Origin: Haloarcula regularis
Lineage (GTDB): Archaea; Halobacteriota; Halobacteria; Halobacteriales; Haloarculaceae
Direction of reading: 5' to 3'
NCBI RefSeq assembly: GCF_029338315.1
Contig: NZ_CP119794.1
Location: 2,542,001 to 2,606,000, forward strand
DNA length: 64,000 nucleotides
A program made the position numbers and the translations under genes. Numbering within the stretch: position 1 is the first letter of the stretch; each line of letters opens with the position of its first letter. Shown here in pieces: positions 1 to 9,070 of this stretch. Below the pieces are notes generated by a model that did not search any database, was not told where the DNA came from, and was given only the letters and a program-made list of their open reading frames with translations.

Positions 1-582
1 GTCGTGGGTGACGTGGACCATCGTGACGCCGAACTCGTGCTGGAGGCGGACGACCTCGGCGCGCAGCTGCCGTTTGAGCAGCTCGTCGAGGTCGCTGAAC
101 GGCTCGTCCATCAGGAATACTTCGGGGCGGCGGACCAGCGCCCGCGCGAGGGCGACGCGCTGTTGTTGCCCGCCCGAGAGCGAGGTGATCTTCTTGTCCA
201 GGAACTCGTCACAGTCGGCGACTTCCGCGATGTCGTTGACCGCGCTGTCGATCTCGGACTCGCTGTGGCCGTCCTCGGCGCGCAGCGGGAACGCGATGTT
301 CTCTTTCGCCGTCATGTGCGGGTAGAGCGCCAGGTCCTGGAACACCATCGAGATGTCCCGGTCCTGTGGCGACTTGTCCGTGATGTCGACGTCGTCGAAC
401 GTGATCGACCCGCTCGTGGGGGTCTCGAGCCCGGCGATCGAGCGCAGCGTCGTCGTCTTCCCACAGCCCGAGGGGCCGACGAGGACGACGAGTTCGCCGT
501 CACCGATGTCCAGCGAGACGTTGTCTGTTGCGACTAGCGAACCGTACTCCTTCGTCAGATCTTGAACGTGTACTTTAGCCAT
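1..582 (-). CDS. Sugar ABC transporter ATP-binding protein (MalK/UgpC type), 3' end cut by window edge
   Basis: This is the ATPase subunit of a CUT1-type carbohydrate importer, acting on the cytoplasmic face with the permeases encoded just upstream. Visible motifs are Walker A GPSGCGKT (about residues 36-43), a Q-loop VFQD, the signature LSGGQQQR (135-142), Walker B VFLMDEP (155-161) and the switch histidine VTHD just before the window edge. About 194 codons are present; MalK-type proteins run to about 370, so the regulatory C-terminal domain lies outside. The ATG at 582 is 2 bp from the permease stop, so it is last in the operon SBP-permease-permease-ATPase. The D-loop reads SDLDELLK rather than the usual SNLDAKLR, a minor variant. 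Confidence 0.93.
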   Translation of the reverse strand, partial: MAKVHVQDLTKEYGSLVATDNVSLDIGDGELVVLVGPSGCGKTTTLRSIAGLETPTSGSITFDDVDITDKSPQDRDISMVFQDLALYPHMTAKENIAFPLRAEDGHSESEIDSAVNDIAEVADCDEFLDKKITSLSGGQQQRVALARALVRRPEVFLMDEPFSDLDELLKRQLRAEVVRLQHEFGVTMVHVTHD

Positions 583-584
583 GG

Positions 585-1421
585 TTAGATGTCAGTCATG
601 CCGAGGGTCATCCCCTCGATGATGTTGTCGCGGAAGGCGATCAGGATCAGCGTGGGCGGGATGGCGACGACGACTGCCATCGCCATGATGCGGTTCCACT
701 GGATCTGGTTCGACTCGATGAGCGTCGGGATGATGGTCGTTATCGTCGACGTGTTGTTCCCGGTGATGATCCACGCGAAGAGGAACTCGTTCCAGGCGAA
801 GACCCAGGCGAGCATCATCGTCGCGACGAGGCCGGGGCGCACGAGCGGGAAGACGACCTTCCGGAACGTCTCGAAGCGCGAGTAGCCGTCGACGTAGGCC
901 GCCTCCTCGAACGAGACGGGGATCTTATCGAAGAAGTCCCGCATCAGCCACGTCGTCAGCGGCAGATTGAAGGTCAGATACAGCAGGATGAGCCCAAGCA
1001 GCGTGTCCTGAAGGCCCAGCTGGCCGTAGATGAAGAATATCGGCAGCACGACGGCGATCGGCGGGAACATCCGCGTCGAGAGCAGCCAGAACGAGACGTG
1101 GCCGCCGGGATCGATCCGCGAGGCGAACCGCGAGAACGCGTAGCCCGCCAGCGCGCCGAGTATCACCGAGAGGATGGTTGTCCCAGAGGCGATGATGAGG
1201 CTGTTGGTGATGGCGTTGACCGCCCGGGAGTTCGTGAGCACCCAGACGATGGAATCGAGGGTGAACCCGCGCGGGTACAGCGTCGGCGGGAACGTCCCGA
1301 TGTAGTTGAGCGGTTTCAGCGCCGTGTTCAGGGTCCAGTAGAGCGGGAACGCGACGAACAGCGCGTAGAGCGCGACGAAGCCGCGGCCGAACCACTGGAA
1401 GCCCGACGTGTCGGAGCTCAT
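585..1421 (-). CDS. Carbohydrate ABC transporter permease (MalG type)
   Basis: Inner-membrane permease of 278 residues, binding-protein-dependent transport family. It carries the cytoplasmic EAA loop (EEAAYVDGYSRFETF) that docks on the ATPase, and several hydrophobic segments starting with GFVALYALFVAFPLYW near the N-terminus. I chose the ATG at 1421 because it overlaps the stop of the upstream permease as ATGA (1418-1421), a typical translational-coupling arrangement. The reading frame extends further upstream but only inside the neighbouring gene. The substrate cannot be read from the sequence; the neighbouring acid-sugar enzymes suggest a sugar or sugar-acid oligomer. Confidence 0.93.
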   Translation of the reverse strand: MSSDTSGFQWFGRGFVALYALFVAFPLYWTLNTALKPLNYIGTFPPTLYPRGFTLDSIVWVLTNSRAVNAITNSLIIASGTTILSVILGALAGYAFSRFASRIDPGGHVSFWLLSTRMFPPIAVVLPIFFIYGQLGLQDTLLGLILLYLTFNLPLTTWLMRDFFDKIPVSFEEAAYVDGYSRFETFRKVVFPLVRPGLVATMMLAWVFAWNEFLFAWIITGNNTSTITTIIPTLIESNQIQWNRIMAMAVVVAIPPTLILIAFRDNIIEGMTLGMTDI

Positions 1422-2353
1422 GCCATCTCCTCCGTGTTCATCGACCGCCAGAACAGCAGCATGGCGATGACCGATCCGAGACCGATGACCCACGTCAGGG
1501 CCGCTGCCCGGCCGATGTTGAACTGGCTGAACCCGACCAGGTACGTGAAGTACGTCGGAAGTTCGGTCTGGGTGCCGGGGCCGCCGTTGGTCATGATAAA
1601 GAGCTTGTCGAAGAACTTGTACGCGTCCATGAACCGCAGCAGGAACGCGATGGCGATGAGGTTGCGCAGCTGGGGGAGCGTGATGCGGCGGAACTGCATC
1701 CATCGCGACGCCCCGTCGACCCGCGCGGCCTCGTAGAGCGTATCGGAGATGCTCGCACGCCCCCCGTAGATGATCAGCAGCGGGAGCCCGACCCACTGCC
1801 AGGTGTCGGCGATCATGATGGCGGTCAGGCCGAGCCAGCGCGACTGCAGCCACGGCACGGCGCTGAAGCCGAGCATCCCGAGGATGCCGTTGACCGTCCC
1901 GCCGCCCGGCAGAAAGAGCAGCTGCCAGATGCGGCCGACGACCAGCGGTGCGATCATCATCGGGACCGCGAACAGTGTCAGCATCGCGATGCGGATGCCC
2001 TTGTTGTCGACGTAGTTGTACAGCGCCAGCGCCAGGAACAGGCCGAGCCCCACCTGCAGCATCACGCCGACTCCACCGTAGTAGGCGAAGTTCGCCACGG
2101 AGTTCCAGAACCGTCCCTGGCTGAACAGCCAGGCGTAGTTCGCGCCGCCGTTGAACGACGGCGTCTGGTGGGCGATGGAGGCCGGCGCCCAGCGGTTGAA
2201 GCTCAGCCAGAGCGACCAGAGCATCGGGCCGATGGTGATGAGAAAGACCGTGACGATGGTCGGCCCTACGAGCAGGTAGGGCGCGAGGTCACGGTCCGCG
2301 AACCGGTCGACCACCGGTAGTCGTCGACGAAGGTCTTCTTTGATTGTACTCAT
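1418..2353 (-). CDS. Carbohydrate ABC transporter permease (MalF/UgpA type)
   Basis: Membrane permease of 311 residues that pairs with the MalG-type subunit. The first hydrophobic segment (LLVGPTIVTVFLITIGPMLW) follows a short basic N-terminus. The conserved EAA loop YEAARVDGASRWMQF lies in the C-terminal half and contacts the ATPase. It starts with ATG at 2353, about 70 bp after the solute-binding-protein stop, and overlaps the next permease by 4 bp, so the four transporter genes form one transcription unit reading leftward. Length and motif order are typical of CUT1 permeases. Confidence 0.93.
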   Translation of the reverse strand: MSTIKEDLRRRLPVVDRFADRDLAPYLLVGPTIVTVFLITIGPMLWSLWLSFNRWAPASIAHQTPSFNGGANYAWLFSQGRFWNSVANFAYYGGVGVMLQVGLGLFLALALYNYVDNKGIRIAMLTLFAVPMMIAPLVVGRIWQLLFLPGGGTVNGILGMLGFSAVPWLQSRWLGLTAIMIADTWQWVGLPLLIIYGGRASISDTLYEAARVDGASRWMQFRRITLPQLRNLIAIAFLLRFMDAYKFFDKLFIMTNGGPGTQTELPTYFTYLVGFSQFNIGRAAALTWVIGLGSVIAMLLFWRSMNTEEMA

Positions 2354-2422
2354 GATTGATTAAGGTGTGTTCGGAATCACAGCAAGATAGATTATGAAGG
2401 TTATGCCATCGGTCGGGCTCGT

Positions 2423-4111
2423 TTACACGTAGCCCAGCTTCTTCGCCTTGTCGAGGAACCGGTTGTAGTGTTCCATCTGGGACTCACGCCCGAGCTCTTC
2501 GACCGTCTGTCGCCACTTGTCCGCCACGTTGTCGAGGGCCTCCTGTGGGCTCTCTTCGCCGACCAGCGCGCGCTGGATGTGGATGGCGAAGTCCTCGGTG
2601 TACTGGGACGACCCGGGCCACTGTGGCTGTGGGAACCCGTTTTCCATGTTGGTCCGGCCCGCGTCGAGGTGCTGCTGGGCCTGTTCCTGTGCGCTGATGC
2701 CGCCGACGTAGTCGGTATCGGGCGAGAAGATGGGCGGGTTCTCCGGGAACCCTTCGCCGGTCTCCCGGAGCGGGTTGGGCTTGGTGTACAGCTCCGCCGC
2801 CTCCTCGGTGTAGTGCATCTCGTGGGACGGGTCGAGCCCGGTGAACGGGTCGGCCGTCGCCTGCTCGTGGATCGGGGTGCGAGCCAGGCGGTGGATGGCG
2901 TAGAACGCCGCGTCCTTGCGCTCCTGTGGGAGGTCGGCCGGGATGGAGTACAGCCGGTTGTACAGCATCATGGCGTTGCGCCGGATGCTGCCGTCGTCTT
3001 GCTCCCATCCGGGCATGGCCTTCGAGCGCTGGTCGCCGACGACCGGGAAGTCCCCACGCGCGGTGAACTCCGAGAGGTCGATCCACCACGGGGTCATCAC
3101 GACGTTGCCCTGCTGCCACTGGTTGATGGTCTCGGCGATGCCGAACTGGGCGGACCCCTCGGGCGCGTACTGGATCGACTCGACCATGTGTTCGAGAGCC
3201 GTGACGGCGTCGTCGGAGTTGATCTGGGGCTCCATCTCCTCGTCGAAGTAGATGACCCCGCGCGAGGCCGCCCGGTCCATGAACCAGCCGAAGTTCCACG
3301 GACGAGCGCCGAAGACCTGCGTCCCGAAGGTGCCGTCCTCCGTGTTCTCGGTGAAGTACTTCGCGACCTGGTTGAACTCCGGCCAGGTCTCGGGGGGACG
3401 GAGTTCCTGGCCGTACTCGTCCTGGTAGGCCTCCTGGTGTTTCTCGTCCTGGAAGAACGACGGCCGGTAAAACAGGTTGTGGATGTCCCCGTCGATGGGG
3501 ATCGCGACCGTGTTCCCGTTGAACTTCATGTAGAACTCCTTGTACGGCTCGATGACGCCGTCGAGGTACTCCTGGGCGCCCTCGTACTGGGCGATGTAGT
3601 CGTCCAGCGGCTCGAAGAGGCCGCGCGCCTGGAAGTCACCCAGGTACAGCGGGATGTTCAGGACGATGTCGTAGGGGACGTCACCGCCGCCGATGAGCTC
3701 GGTGTTCAGCGAGGAGTAGTAGTTGCTCGCCGGGAGCGTCTTCCCGTCGTTGAACGTGATGTTCGTCTCCTCTTCGATGATCGGACCGAACATCGCATAG
3801 AGGGGGCCGGCCGAGTTGTCTGTCGTCCAGCGGAGTTCGACGTCGCTGAAGGCGTCCTCGTCCTCGATGGGGAACGAGTACTGCGGCCCGCTGCTCCCGT
3901 CGCCGCCGGAGCCACCGTCACCACCGGAGCCGCCGTCACCGCCGGAGCCGCCGTCGCCGCCGGAGCCACCGTCGCCGCCGGAACCACCGTCGCCGCCGCA
4001 CCCGGCGAGGCCCGCTGCCAGGCCTGTGGCACCGAAGTATTTCACCCATTCTCGTCGCGTCATTCCGAACTGCCCGGGCTCGCCACCCTGGACAGGGCTG
4101 TTATCTGCCAT
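2423..4111 (-). CDS. Extracellular solute-binding lipoprotein of sugar ABC transporter (Tat-exported)
   Basis: Binding protein of 562 residues, expected to be anchored outside the membrane and to deliver a carbohydrate to the permeases encoded downstream. The N-terminus has a twin-arginine signal (MTRREWVKYFG, about residues 17-27), a short hydrophobic stretch and a lipobox LAGC with Cys about residue 38. A low-complexity linker of about 36 residues built from GGDGGS units follows, as often seen in haloarchaeal lipoproteins. I chose ATG 4111 (MADNSPVQ) because it is about 28 bp below a TATA-like element; the frame is open further upstream but without signal features. At 562 residues it is longer than many CUT1 binding proteins. 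The substrate is not determinable. Confidence 0.9.
   Translation of the reverse strand: MADNSPVQGGEPGQFGMTRREWVKYFGATGLAAGLAGCGGDGGSGGDGGSGGDGGSGGDGGSGGDGGSGGDGSSGPQYSFPIEDEDAFSDVELRWTTDNSAGPLYAMFGPIIEEETNITFNDGKTLPASNYYSSLNTELIGGGDVPYDIVLNIPLYLGDFQARGLFEPLDDYIAQYEGAQEYLDGVIEPYKEFYMKFNGNTVAIPIDGDIHNLFYRPSFFQDEKHQEAYQDEYGQELRPPETWPEFNQVAKYFTENTEDGTFGTQVFGARPWNFGWFMDRAASRGVIYFDEEMEPQINSDDAVTALEHMVESIQYAPEGSAQFGIAETINQWQQGNVVMTPWWIDLSEFTARGDFPVVGDQRSKAMPGWEQDDGSIRRNAMMLYNRLYSIPADLPQERKDAAFYAIHRLARTPIHEQATADPFTGLDPSHEMHYTEEAAELYTKPNPLRETGEGFPENPPIFSPDTDYVGGISAQEQAQQHLDAGRTNMENGFPQPQWPGSSQYTEDFAIHIQRALVGEESPQEALDNVADKWRQTVEELGRESQMEHYNRFLDKAKKLGYV
3890..3997 (-). repeat. In-frame 18-bp tandem repeat encoding a GGDGGS linker
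   Basis: About six near-identical 18-bp units inside the solute-binding protein encode repeated GGDGGS between the lipobox cysteine and the folded domain. Units differ at synonymous positions only. The repeat should tether the binding domain away from the membrane. Copy number could vary by slippage between strains. Confidence 0.8.
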
Positions 4112-4135
4112 ACGATAGCACACATTTGGTGCGGA

Positions 4136-4145
4136 GTAAAAACAC
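4136..4145 (-). promoter_or_regulatory. TATA-like promoter element for the ABC operon
   Basis: Read on the minus strand the stretch gives GTTTTTACT, centred about 28 bp upstream of the ATG at 4111. That is the spacing expected of an archaeal TATA box driving a leaderless or short-leader transcript. The intergenic region to the divergent gene at 4330 is about 220 bp and could hold a shared operator. Confidence 0.4.
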
Positions 4146-4298
4146 TTTGGCTTTTTACCGGCAAGATTATGTACAATTCCGCTCGAGGCCGTCCATGAAT
4201 CGAACCACGTCGGCTTGTTTCCCACGTAGGTTCAGATAATCCTCCAATCCTCCCCTGACCCTCTAGAGCGGGCGGACGGGCCGTGTCGCCCCACCCAC

Positions 4299-4306
4299 AT
4301 TTATTT
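4299..4306 (+). promoter_or_regulatory. TATA-like promoter element for the enolase-superfamily gene at 4330
   Basis: ATTTATTT centred about 27 bp upstream of the ATG at 4330, in an otherwise GC-rich context. This is the usual geometry for a leaderless haloarchaeal mRNA. Confidence 0.5.
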
Positions 4307-4329
4307 GTGTCGGTGGCAGACGTTCAGCT

Positions 4330-5502
4330 ATGGCGCCGGAAATAACCAAGATCGAGAGCATCGAGTTTTCGTTCCCAATCGAGGACGTCGGCTATAGTCC
4401 GAACGGCTTTTGCCTGGTGTATCAACCCGGGACGACGACCCGTCGGAAGCTGTTCGGGTTCCGGGTCCACACCGACGTGGGCATCACCGGCGAGTACGTC
4501 GGCAGTAACTCACCCGGAGCGGCACAGGTCAACATGTTCGCGAACTACCTCGTGGGCAAGAACCCGCTGCACCGCGAGAAGCACTGGTCGGAACTCAAGC
4601 GTGCCCTCCGGAAGTACGACCGGATGGGGATGGGCCCCATCGACATCGCGCTGTGGGACTTCGCCGGGAAGTACTACGACGCGCCCATCCACGAGCTGCT
4701 CGGCACGTACCGGACGCGCCTGCCCGCGTACGCGTCGACGTACGAAGCAGACGTCAACGGCGGCCTGGACTCGCCCGAGGCCTTCGCCGACTTCGCCGAG
4801 GAGTGTCTGGAGGCGGGCTACCAGGGGTTCAAGATCCACACCTGGGAGAACGACGCGTGGGGCGACATCGACCGTGAGGTCGAGACGGTCCACGCCGTCG
4901 GCGAGCGTGTCGGCGACGAGATGGACCTGATGCACGACCCGGCCTGCCAGTACGAGACCTGGGCCGACGCCCTGAAGGTCGGCCAGGCCTGTGACGAGGA
5001 GGGCTTCTTCTGGTACGAGGACCCCTACCGCGACGCCGGCACCTCACAGCACGGCCACAAGCGACTGGCCGACCACATGGACACGCCCATCCTCCAGACC
5101 GAACACATCCGCGGGCTGGAGATCCACACCGACTTCATCGCCAACGAGGCGACTGACTTCGTGCGGGCAGACCCCGAGTACGACGCCGGCATCACCGGCG
5201 CGATGAAGGTGGCCAACGTCGCCGAGGGCTTCGGCCTGGACGTGGAGTACCACGCGCCCGGCCCGGCACAGCGCCACGTGATGGCCGCGACGCGCAACTC
5301 GAACTACTACGAGATGGCGCTGCTCCACCCGGAGGTCGAGAACCCGGTCCCGCCGGTGTACAAGGGCGACTACAGCGACACCTTCGACAGCATCGACGAC
5401 GAGGGCACCGTCCCGGTCCCCGACGGCCCCGGCCTGGGCGTCGACTACGACTGGGAGTACATCGAGGACAACGCGACCGGGAGCGTCCACGTCTACGAGT
5501 GA
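4330..5502 (+). CDS. Enolase-superfamily acid-sugar dehydratase (mandelate racemase-like)
   Basis: Protein of 390 residues in the mandelate racemase/muconate lactonizing family. These enzymes abstract the proton alpha to a carboxylate using Mg2+; most sugar-acid members are dehydratases. Visible are a KxH motif (K168, H170, within FKIHTW), candidate metal ligands D203, E230 (FWYEDP) and E258 (LQTEH), and a general-base His308 (EYHAPG) preceded by an Asp (D281 or D285) that could form the His-Asp dyad. KxH in place of the commoner KxK sets it apart from the second family member at 6420. It is divergent from the ABC operon and convergent with the SDR gene. The exact substrate is not assignable; a sugar acid is inferred from context. 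Confidence 0.85.
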   Translation: MAPEITKIESIEFSFPIEDVGYSPNGFCLVYQPGTTTRRKLFGFRVHTDVGITGEYVGSNSPGAAQVNMFANYLVGKNPLHREKHWSELKRALRKYDRMGMGPIDIALWDFAGKYYDAPIHELLGTYRTRLPAYASTYEADVNGGLDSPEAFADFAEECLEAGYQGFKIHTWENDAWGDIDREVETVHAVGERVGDEMDLMHDPACQYETWADALKVGQACDEEGFFWYEDPYRDAGTSQHGHKRLADHMDTPILQTEHIRGLEIHTDFIANEATDFVRADPEYDAGITGAMKVANVAEGFGLDVEYHAPGPAQRHVMAATRNSNYYEMALLHPEVENPVPPVYKGDYSDTFDSIDDEGTVPVPDGPGLGVDYDWEYIEDNATGSVHVYE

Positions 5503-5514
5503 CTGGGCGCCCGC

Positions 5515-6296
5515 TCAGAAGACCTGCCAGCCGCCGTCGACCCACAGGAGCTCGCCGGTGACGTACTGTGCGGCGTCGCTGGCCAGGTAGAGGTAGGCCG
5601 GCGCGACGTCCTCGGGCGTGCCCGCACGCCCCAGCGGAATCATCTTGATGAGTTCGTCGTTTGCTGCCTTCTCGGCCGCCTCCTCCGACCAGCCCTCGGC
5701 GAACTCGGTCGCGATCTGGCCGGGGGCGACGGCGTTGACGCGGATGTCGTGCTCGGCGAGTTCCAGCGCCGACCCGCGGGTTATCATCCGGACGGCGCCC
5801 TTCGTCGAGTCGTACTGCACCTGGTCGTACTGCGCGTAGTGGGAGCTCATCGAGGCGGTGTTGATGATGGTCCCCGGTTCGCCGCGGTCGAGCATGTCGT
5901 TGGCGGCGACCTGCGTCCCGAAGTAGACGCCCTTCGCGTTGACGTTGTGGATGGCCTCGAAGTCCTCGGGGTCCAGTTCGAGGATGGACCCCTCGATGAA
6001 CAGGCCCGCGTTGTTGATCATGACGTCGACGCCGCCGTACTCGCGGGCCGCCTCGACCAGCGTCACGATGTCGTCGCGCTCGCTGACGTCCGTCCGGACG
6101 AACGCCGCCTCGCCGCCCTCCTCCTCGATGCGCTCGTGGGTCGGCGTGTCGCCGATCTTCGGTTCCTCGTCTAAGTCGGCGACGATGACCGTCGCGCCGG
6201 CGTCGCCGAACTGCTGGGCGATCTCCCGGCCGATGCCGGAGGCGCCGCCCGTCACGATGACCGTCTCGTCAGTAAAGTCGGGGTTCAGTGTCCCAT
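5515..6296 (-). CDS. SDR-family NAD(P)-dependent sugar dehydrogenase, probable 1-base frameshift at start
   Basis: Short-chain dehydrogenase of about 260 residues. It shows the cofactor motif TGGASGIG near the N-terminus, NNAG, and a catalytic Tyr-x-x-x-Lys as YDSTKGAV. It ends in the usual GELLWVDGGWQ-type tail. The conserved frame has no ATG or GTG before the cofactor motif. An ATG at 6296 lies about 30 bp below a good TATA box but runs into a stop after three codons; one extra G in the GGG run at 6292-6294 would give MGTLNPDF joined to the conserved frame. I therefore read one intact gene with a 1-base deletion in the sequence. Alternatively translation starts at the in-frame CTG. It probably oxidises a sugar or polyol for the adjacent dehydratases. 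Confidence 0.82.
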
Positions 6297-6319
6297 ACCG
6301 GGGAGTGCGACGGACGGCT

Positions 6320-6329
6320 CTTATACTTT
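6320..6329 (-). promoter_or_regulatory. TATA box for the SDR gene
   Basis: Minus-strand AAGTATAAG, centred about 29 bp above the ATG at 6296. Its spacing supports that ATG as the real start and hence a frameshift just after it. Confidence 0.55.
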
Positions 6330-6419
6330 GTTCTCGCCCCGGTCGGCCCGCGCTGACGTCACCTGCGCCCGGTCGTCGGCGGCCCGGCTGCATCGCGGGT
6401 GTCGAGCCGCCGGCCCCGC

Positions 6420-7517
6420 TCAGTCGAGGGCGTCGACGCCACCGGCGACGCGGTACTCCTCGAGGCCGTCGAACTCGATGCCGTGGCCGGGGGCAGACGG
6501 CGGGCGGAGCGACCCGTCCTCGAGTTCCAGCGGCGCGGCCAGCACCCCGTCGAGGACCGTCGAGTGGTGTTCGACGTAGGGGACGTTCGGGACGGCCGCG
6601 GCCAGATGGACGTGGATCGGCTCGACGTAGTGTGGGGAGACCGGCAGGCCCCACGCGTCGGCCATCTCGGCGACGGTCATCCAGGGCGAGACGCCGCCAA
6701 CCCGGCAGACGTCCGGCTGGAGGACGTCGGCCGCGCCCGTCGCGAGTACCTGTTTGAACTGGTGCTCGGAGTAGAGGTTCTCGCCCAGCGCGACCGGGAC
6801 GTCGATGCGGTCCCGCAGGTCGGCGTGGCCGGTGTAGTCGCCCTTCGGCAGCGGCTCCTCGAACCAGTCGACGGGGACGTCGATGCGCTCGGCCAGCCGC
6901 CGGGCCTCGGGCACGGAGTACGAACAGTTCCCGTCGATCATGAGGTCCATCTCGGGCGGGAGCGCCTCGCGGACGGCCGCGATGCGCGCCGCGTCCTCGG
7001 CGTGGCCGCGGCCGACCTTCATCTTCATGCCGGCGAACCCCCGCGAGGCGGCCGTCGCAGCGTTCTCGACGAGCGTCTCGGTGTCGTACTGGAGCCAGCC
7101 CCCGTCGGTCTGGTAGGCCGGGACCGACCGGCGCTCGCCGCCCAGCAGTTCGTACAGCGGCGCGTCCAGCGCCCGCCCGAGGCGGTCCCAGAGCGCCACC
7201 TCGACGGCGGTGATGGCGAGTTCGGAGACGCCCTCGCGGCCGACGAAGGTGGTCGCGGCGCGGAGTCGCTCACGCGCGGCGCGGGGGGCGGCCCCCGCGT
7301 CGACGACGTGGTCGCGCAGCGTCGACTCGAGGAACTCCCTGATGGCACTCCCGCCGTCGCCGATGGTGTAGGTGAACCCCACTCCGGCGTGCCCGTCGTC
7401 GGTAGTCACCGACGCGACGACGAGCTCCAGCGCGTCGAACGACTGGGTGGCGTCTTCGAGGGCTTCCTCGTTCGGGACGCGATACAGGCCGGTCTCGAAG
7501 TCCGTGACGGTCGTCAT
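6420..7517 (-). CDS. Mandelate racemase/enolase-superfamily enzyme (KxK type)
   Basis: Protein of 365 residues of the mandelate racemase subgroup, predicted to dehydrate or epimerise a sugar acid with Mg2+. The catalytic KxK is visible as GMKMKVG. The metal ligands appear as LMIDGN, WFEEPL and LGENLYS, and the Asp/His pair as LQPDV and SPHYVEP. It lies 65 bp after the FGGY kinase on the same strand, so it is probably last in the operon that starts at the YjbQ gene. It differs from the enolase-superfamily gene at 4330 in its lysine motif and its C-terminal part, so the two are not simple duplicates and probably act on different acids. Confidence 0.88.
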   Translation of the reverse strand: MTTVTDFETGLYRVPNEEALEDATQSFDALELVVASVTTDDGHAGVGFTYTIGDGGSAIREFLESTLRDHVVDAGAAPRAARERLRAATTFVGREGVSELAITAVEVALWDRLGRALDAPLYELLGGERRSVPAYQTDGGWLQYDTETLVENAATAASRGFAGMKMKVGRGHAEDAARIAAVREALPPEMDLMIDGNCSYSVPEARRLAERIDVPVDWFEEPLPKGDYTGHADLRDRIDVPVALGENLYSEHQFKQVLATGAADVLQPDVCRVGGVSPWMTVAEMADAWGLPVSPHYVEPIHVHLAAAVPNVPYVEHHSTVLDGVLAAPLELEDGSLRPPSAPGHGIEFDGLEEYRVAGGVDALD

Positions 7518-7582
7518 CGGTTGCTACGCGGGGCGACGCGACGTGGCCTTATCAATTCTCCCGTGGCGCGCCGGTCCCCGTC

Positions 7583-9031
7583 TCACGCCTCGAGCGACTC
7601 GATGCGGTCCCGGATCCTGCCCCACGTCGCCCGGTTCTGCGGTTCGTACTCGGTCACCGGGAACTGCTCGGCGACGAGTTCACGGCCCGCCTCGATGTCG
7701 GGGATCTCGTCGCCGGCCCGCAGCTGGACGAGGAGGTTCCCCAGCGCCGTCGCCTCCGTCGGCCCCGCGTGGACCGGTCGCCCGATGGCCGAGGCGAACA
7801 GCTGGCAGAACGGCTCGTTGCGGACGCCGCCGCCTCCCAGATGGACCCGGTCGACGCGCTCGTCGGCGACCGACAGCAGACGGTCCAGCACGAGCGCCGA
7901 CCCGGCGGCCAGGCTCACGAGCAGACAGTTCGTCATCTCGAACTCGTCTTCGGGGGGCGTCTGCCCGGTCCGCTCACAGACGTCCCGAACCCGCGACTGC
8001 ACGTCCCCGTCGAACTGGGCATCGAGGAACGCGTCGCTGCGGATGTCGATGACCGGGACGTCGGCGTCGGGCTCTTCGACCCGGTCGAGCAGCGGCTCGT
8101 ACTCGTAGGTCTTGCCGGCCTCGCGCCACTCGTCGCGGCAGTGCTCCAGCAGGCTGAACCCCGGCAGGTTCCGCATGAACCGGACCCGGCCCTCGACCCC
8201 CACCTCGTTGGACCCGCCGGCGTCGTACACCTCGTCGGTGACGATGGGGTCGGGCAGTTCCAGCCCCGGGATGAACCACGACCCGGTGCAGAGCCAGGCG
8301 TTGTTCTCGCCGGTCAGCGGCAGCGCGCCGACCGCCGAGGCGGTGTCGTGGCTCGGCGGGAGGACGATGTCGGGCTCGATGCCGTCCGGCCCCGTCGGGT
8401 CGACGGTTCCGGCGACGGTCCCGGCGGGGACCGGGTCGGCGAACAGGTCGCGGGGCAGCCCCAGCGCCTCGATGAGCTCGTCGGCCCAGGTCTCCGAGCG
8501 GATGTCGAACACCTGGAGCGTCATCGCGTATGACCGCTCGGTCTCGGCGGTCCCGCCCAGCTGGTGGCCGAGCAGCTGCGGGAGCGGGACGATGGTGTCG
8601 GCCGCCTCGAACAGGTCGGGTGTCTCGTTGTACTGGTAATGGATGGGCCCCGGCGCCCCGTTGTAGCCGGTCAGGTGGAATGCCCGGCGCTCCGAACAGC
8701 GGGCGGTGGTCCGGTCCAGCTCCGACCACAGCGACGGGTCACGGTAGAAGTAGGGGTTCCGCAGGAGTTCGCCGTCGGCCAGCAAGCCGAAGTCCAGGGC
8801 CGTCGCGTCGATGCCGACCGAGGCGATGTCGTACTCTTCGCTCGCGACCGCGATGCCCTCGCGCAACCCCTCGGTCAGCGCCGGGACGTCCCAGACGTGA
8901 CGATCGTCCTCCCAGGTCGTCTCGTTGTCGAGTCGCGTGACCGGTTCGAAGGTGAGTTCGCCGTCGGTGAGCGACCCGGCGTGGATCTTGACGCTGCTGC
9001 TCCCGACGTCGATGGCCAGACGGTATGGCAT
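7583..9031 (-). CDS. FGGY-family carbohydrate kinase (rhamnulokinase-like)
   Basis: Sugar kinase of 482 residues that transfers phosphate from ATP to a ketose or polyol. Motifs are the N-terminal phosphate-binding IDVGSSSVK, a catalytic-region GIDATALDFG, and the C-terminal adenosine-binding region VHLGGGGVRNEPFCQL. The internal order and the LCTGSWFIPG segment resemble RhaB (rhamnulokinase) more than glycerol kinase or xylulokinase. RhaB feeds rhamnulose-1-phosphate to an aldolase that gives DHAP plus lactaldehyde; no aldolase is seen in this window. It sits 39 bp after the GATase1-like gene in a leftward operon with the TIM-barrel isomerase. L-fuculose or a related deoxyketose is an alternative substrate. 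Confidence 0.85.
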   Translation of the reverse strand: MPYRLAIDVGSSSVKIHAGSLTDGELTFEPVTRLDNETTWEDDRHVWDVPALTEGLREGIAVASEEYDIASVGIDATALDFGLLADGELLRNPYFYRDPSLWSELDRTTARCSERRAFHLTGYNGAPGPIHYQYNETPDLFEAADTIVPLPQLLGHQLGGTAETERSYAMTLQVFDIRSETWADELIEALGLPRDLFADPVPAGTVAGTVDPTGPDGIEPDIVLPPSHDTASAVGALPLTGENNAWLCTGSWFIPGLELPDPIVTDEVYDAGGSNEVGVEGRVRFMRNLPGFSLLEHCRDEWREAGKTYEYEPLLDRVEEPDADVPVIDIRSDAFLDAQFDGDVQSRVRDVCERTGQTPPEDEFEMTNCLLVSLAAGSALVLDRLLSVADERVDRVHLGGGGVRNEPFCQLFASAIGRPVHAGPTEATALGNLLVQLRAGDEIPDIEAGRELVAEQFPVTEYEPQNRATWGRIRDRIESLEA

Positions 9032-9070
9032 TGGATATCACGTCTGCTGGTGATGCCAAAAGTGTTCAGG

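Noticed and set aside
2468..4198. 576-codon open frame on the + strand opposite the solute-binding protein
   Set aside because: It is a shadow of the real gene on the other strand; high GC leaves long non-coding frames open, and it has no motif, signal or sensible composition.
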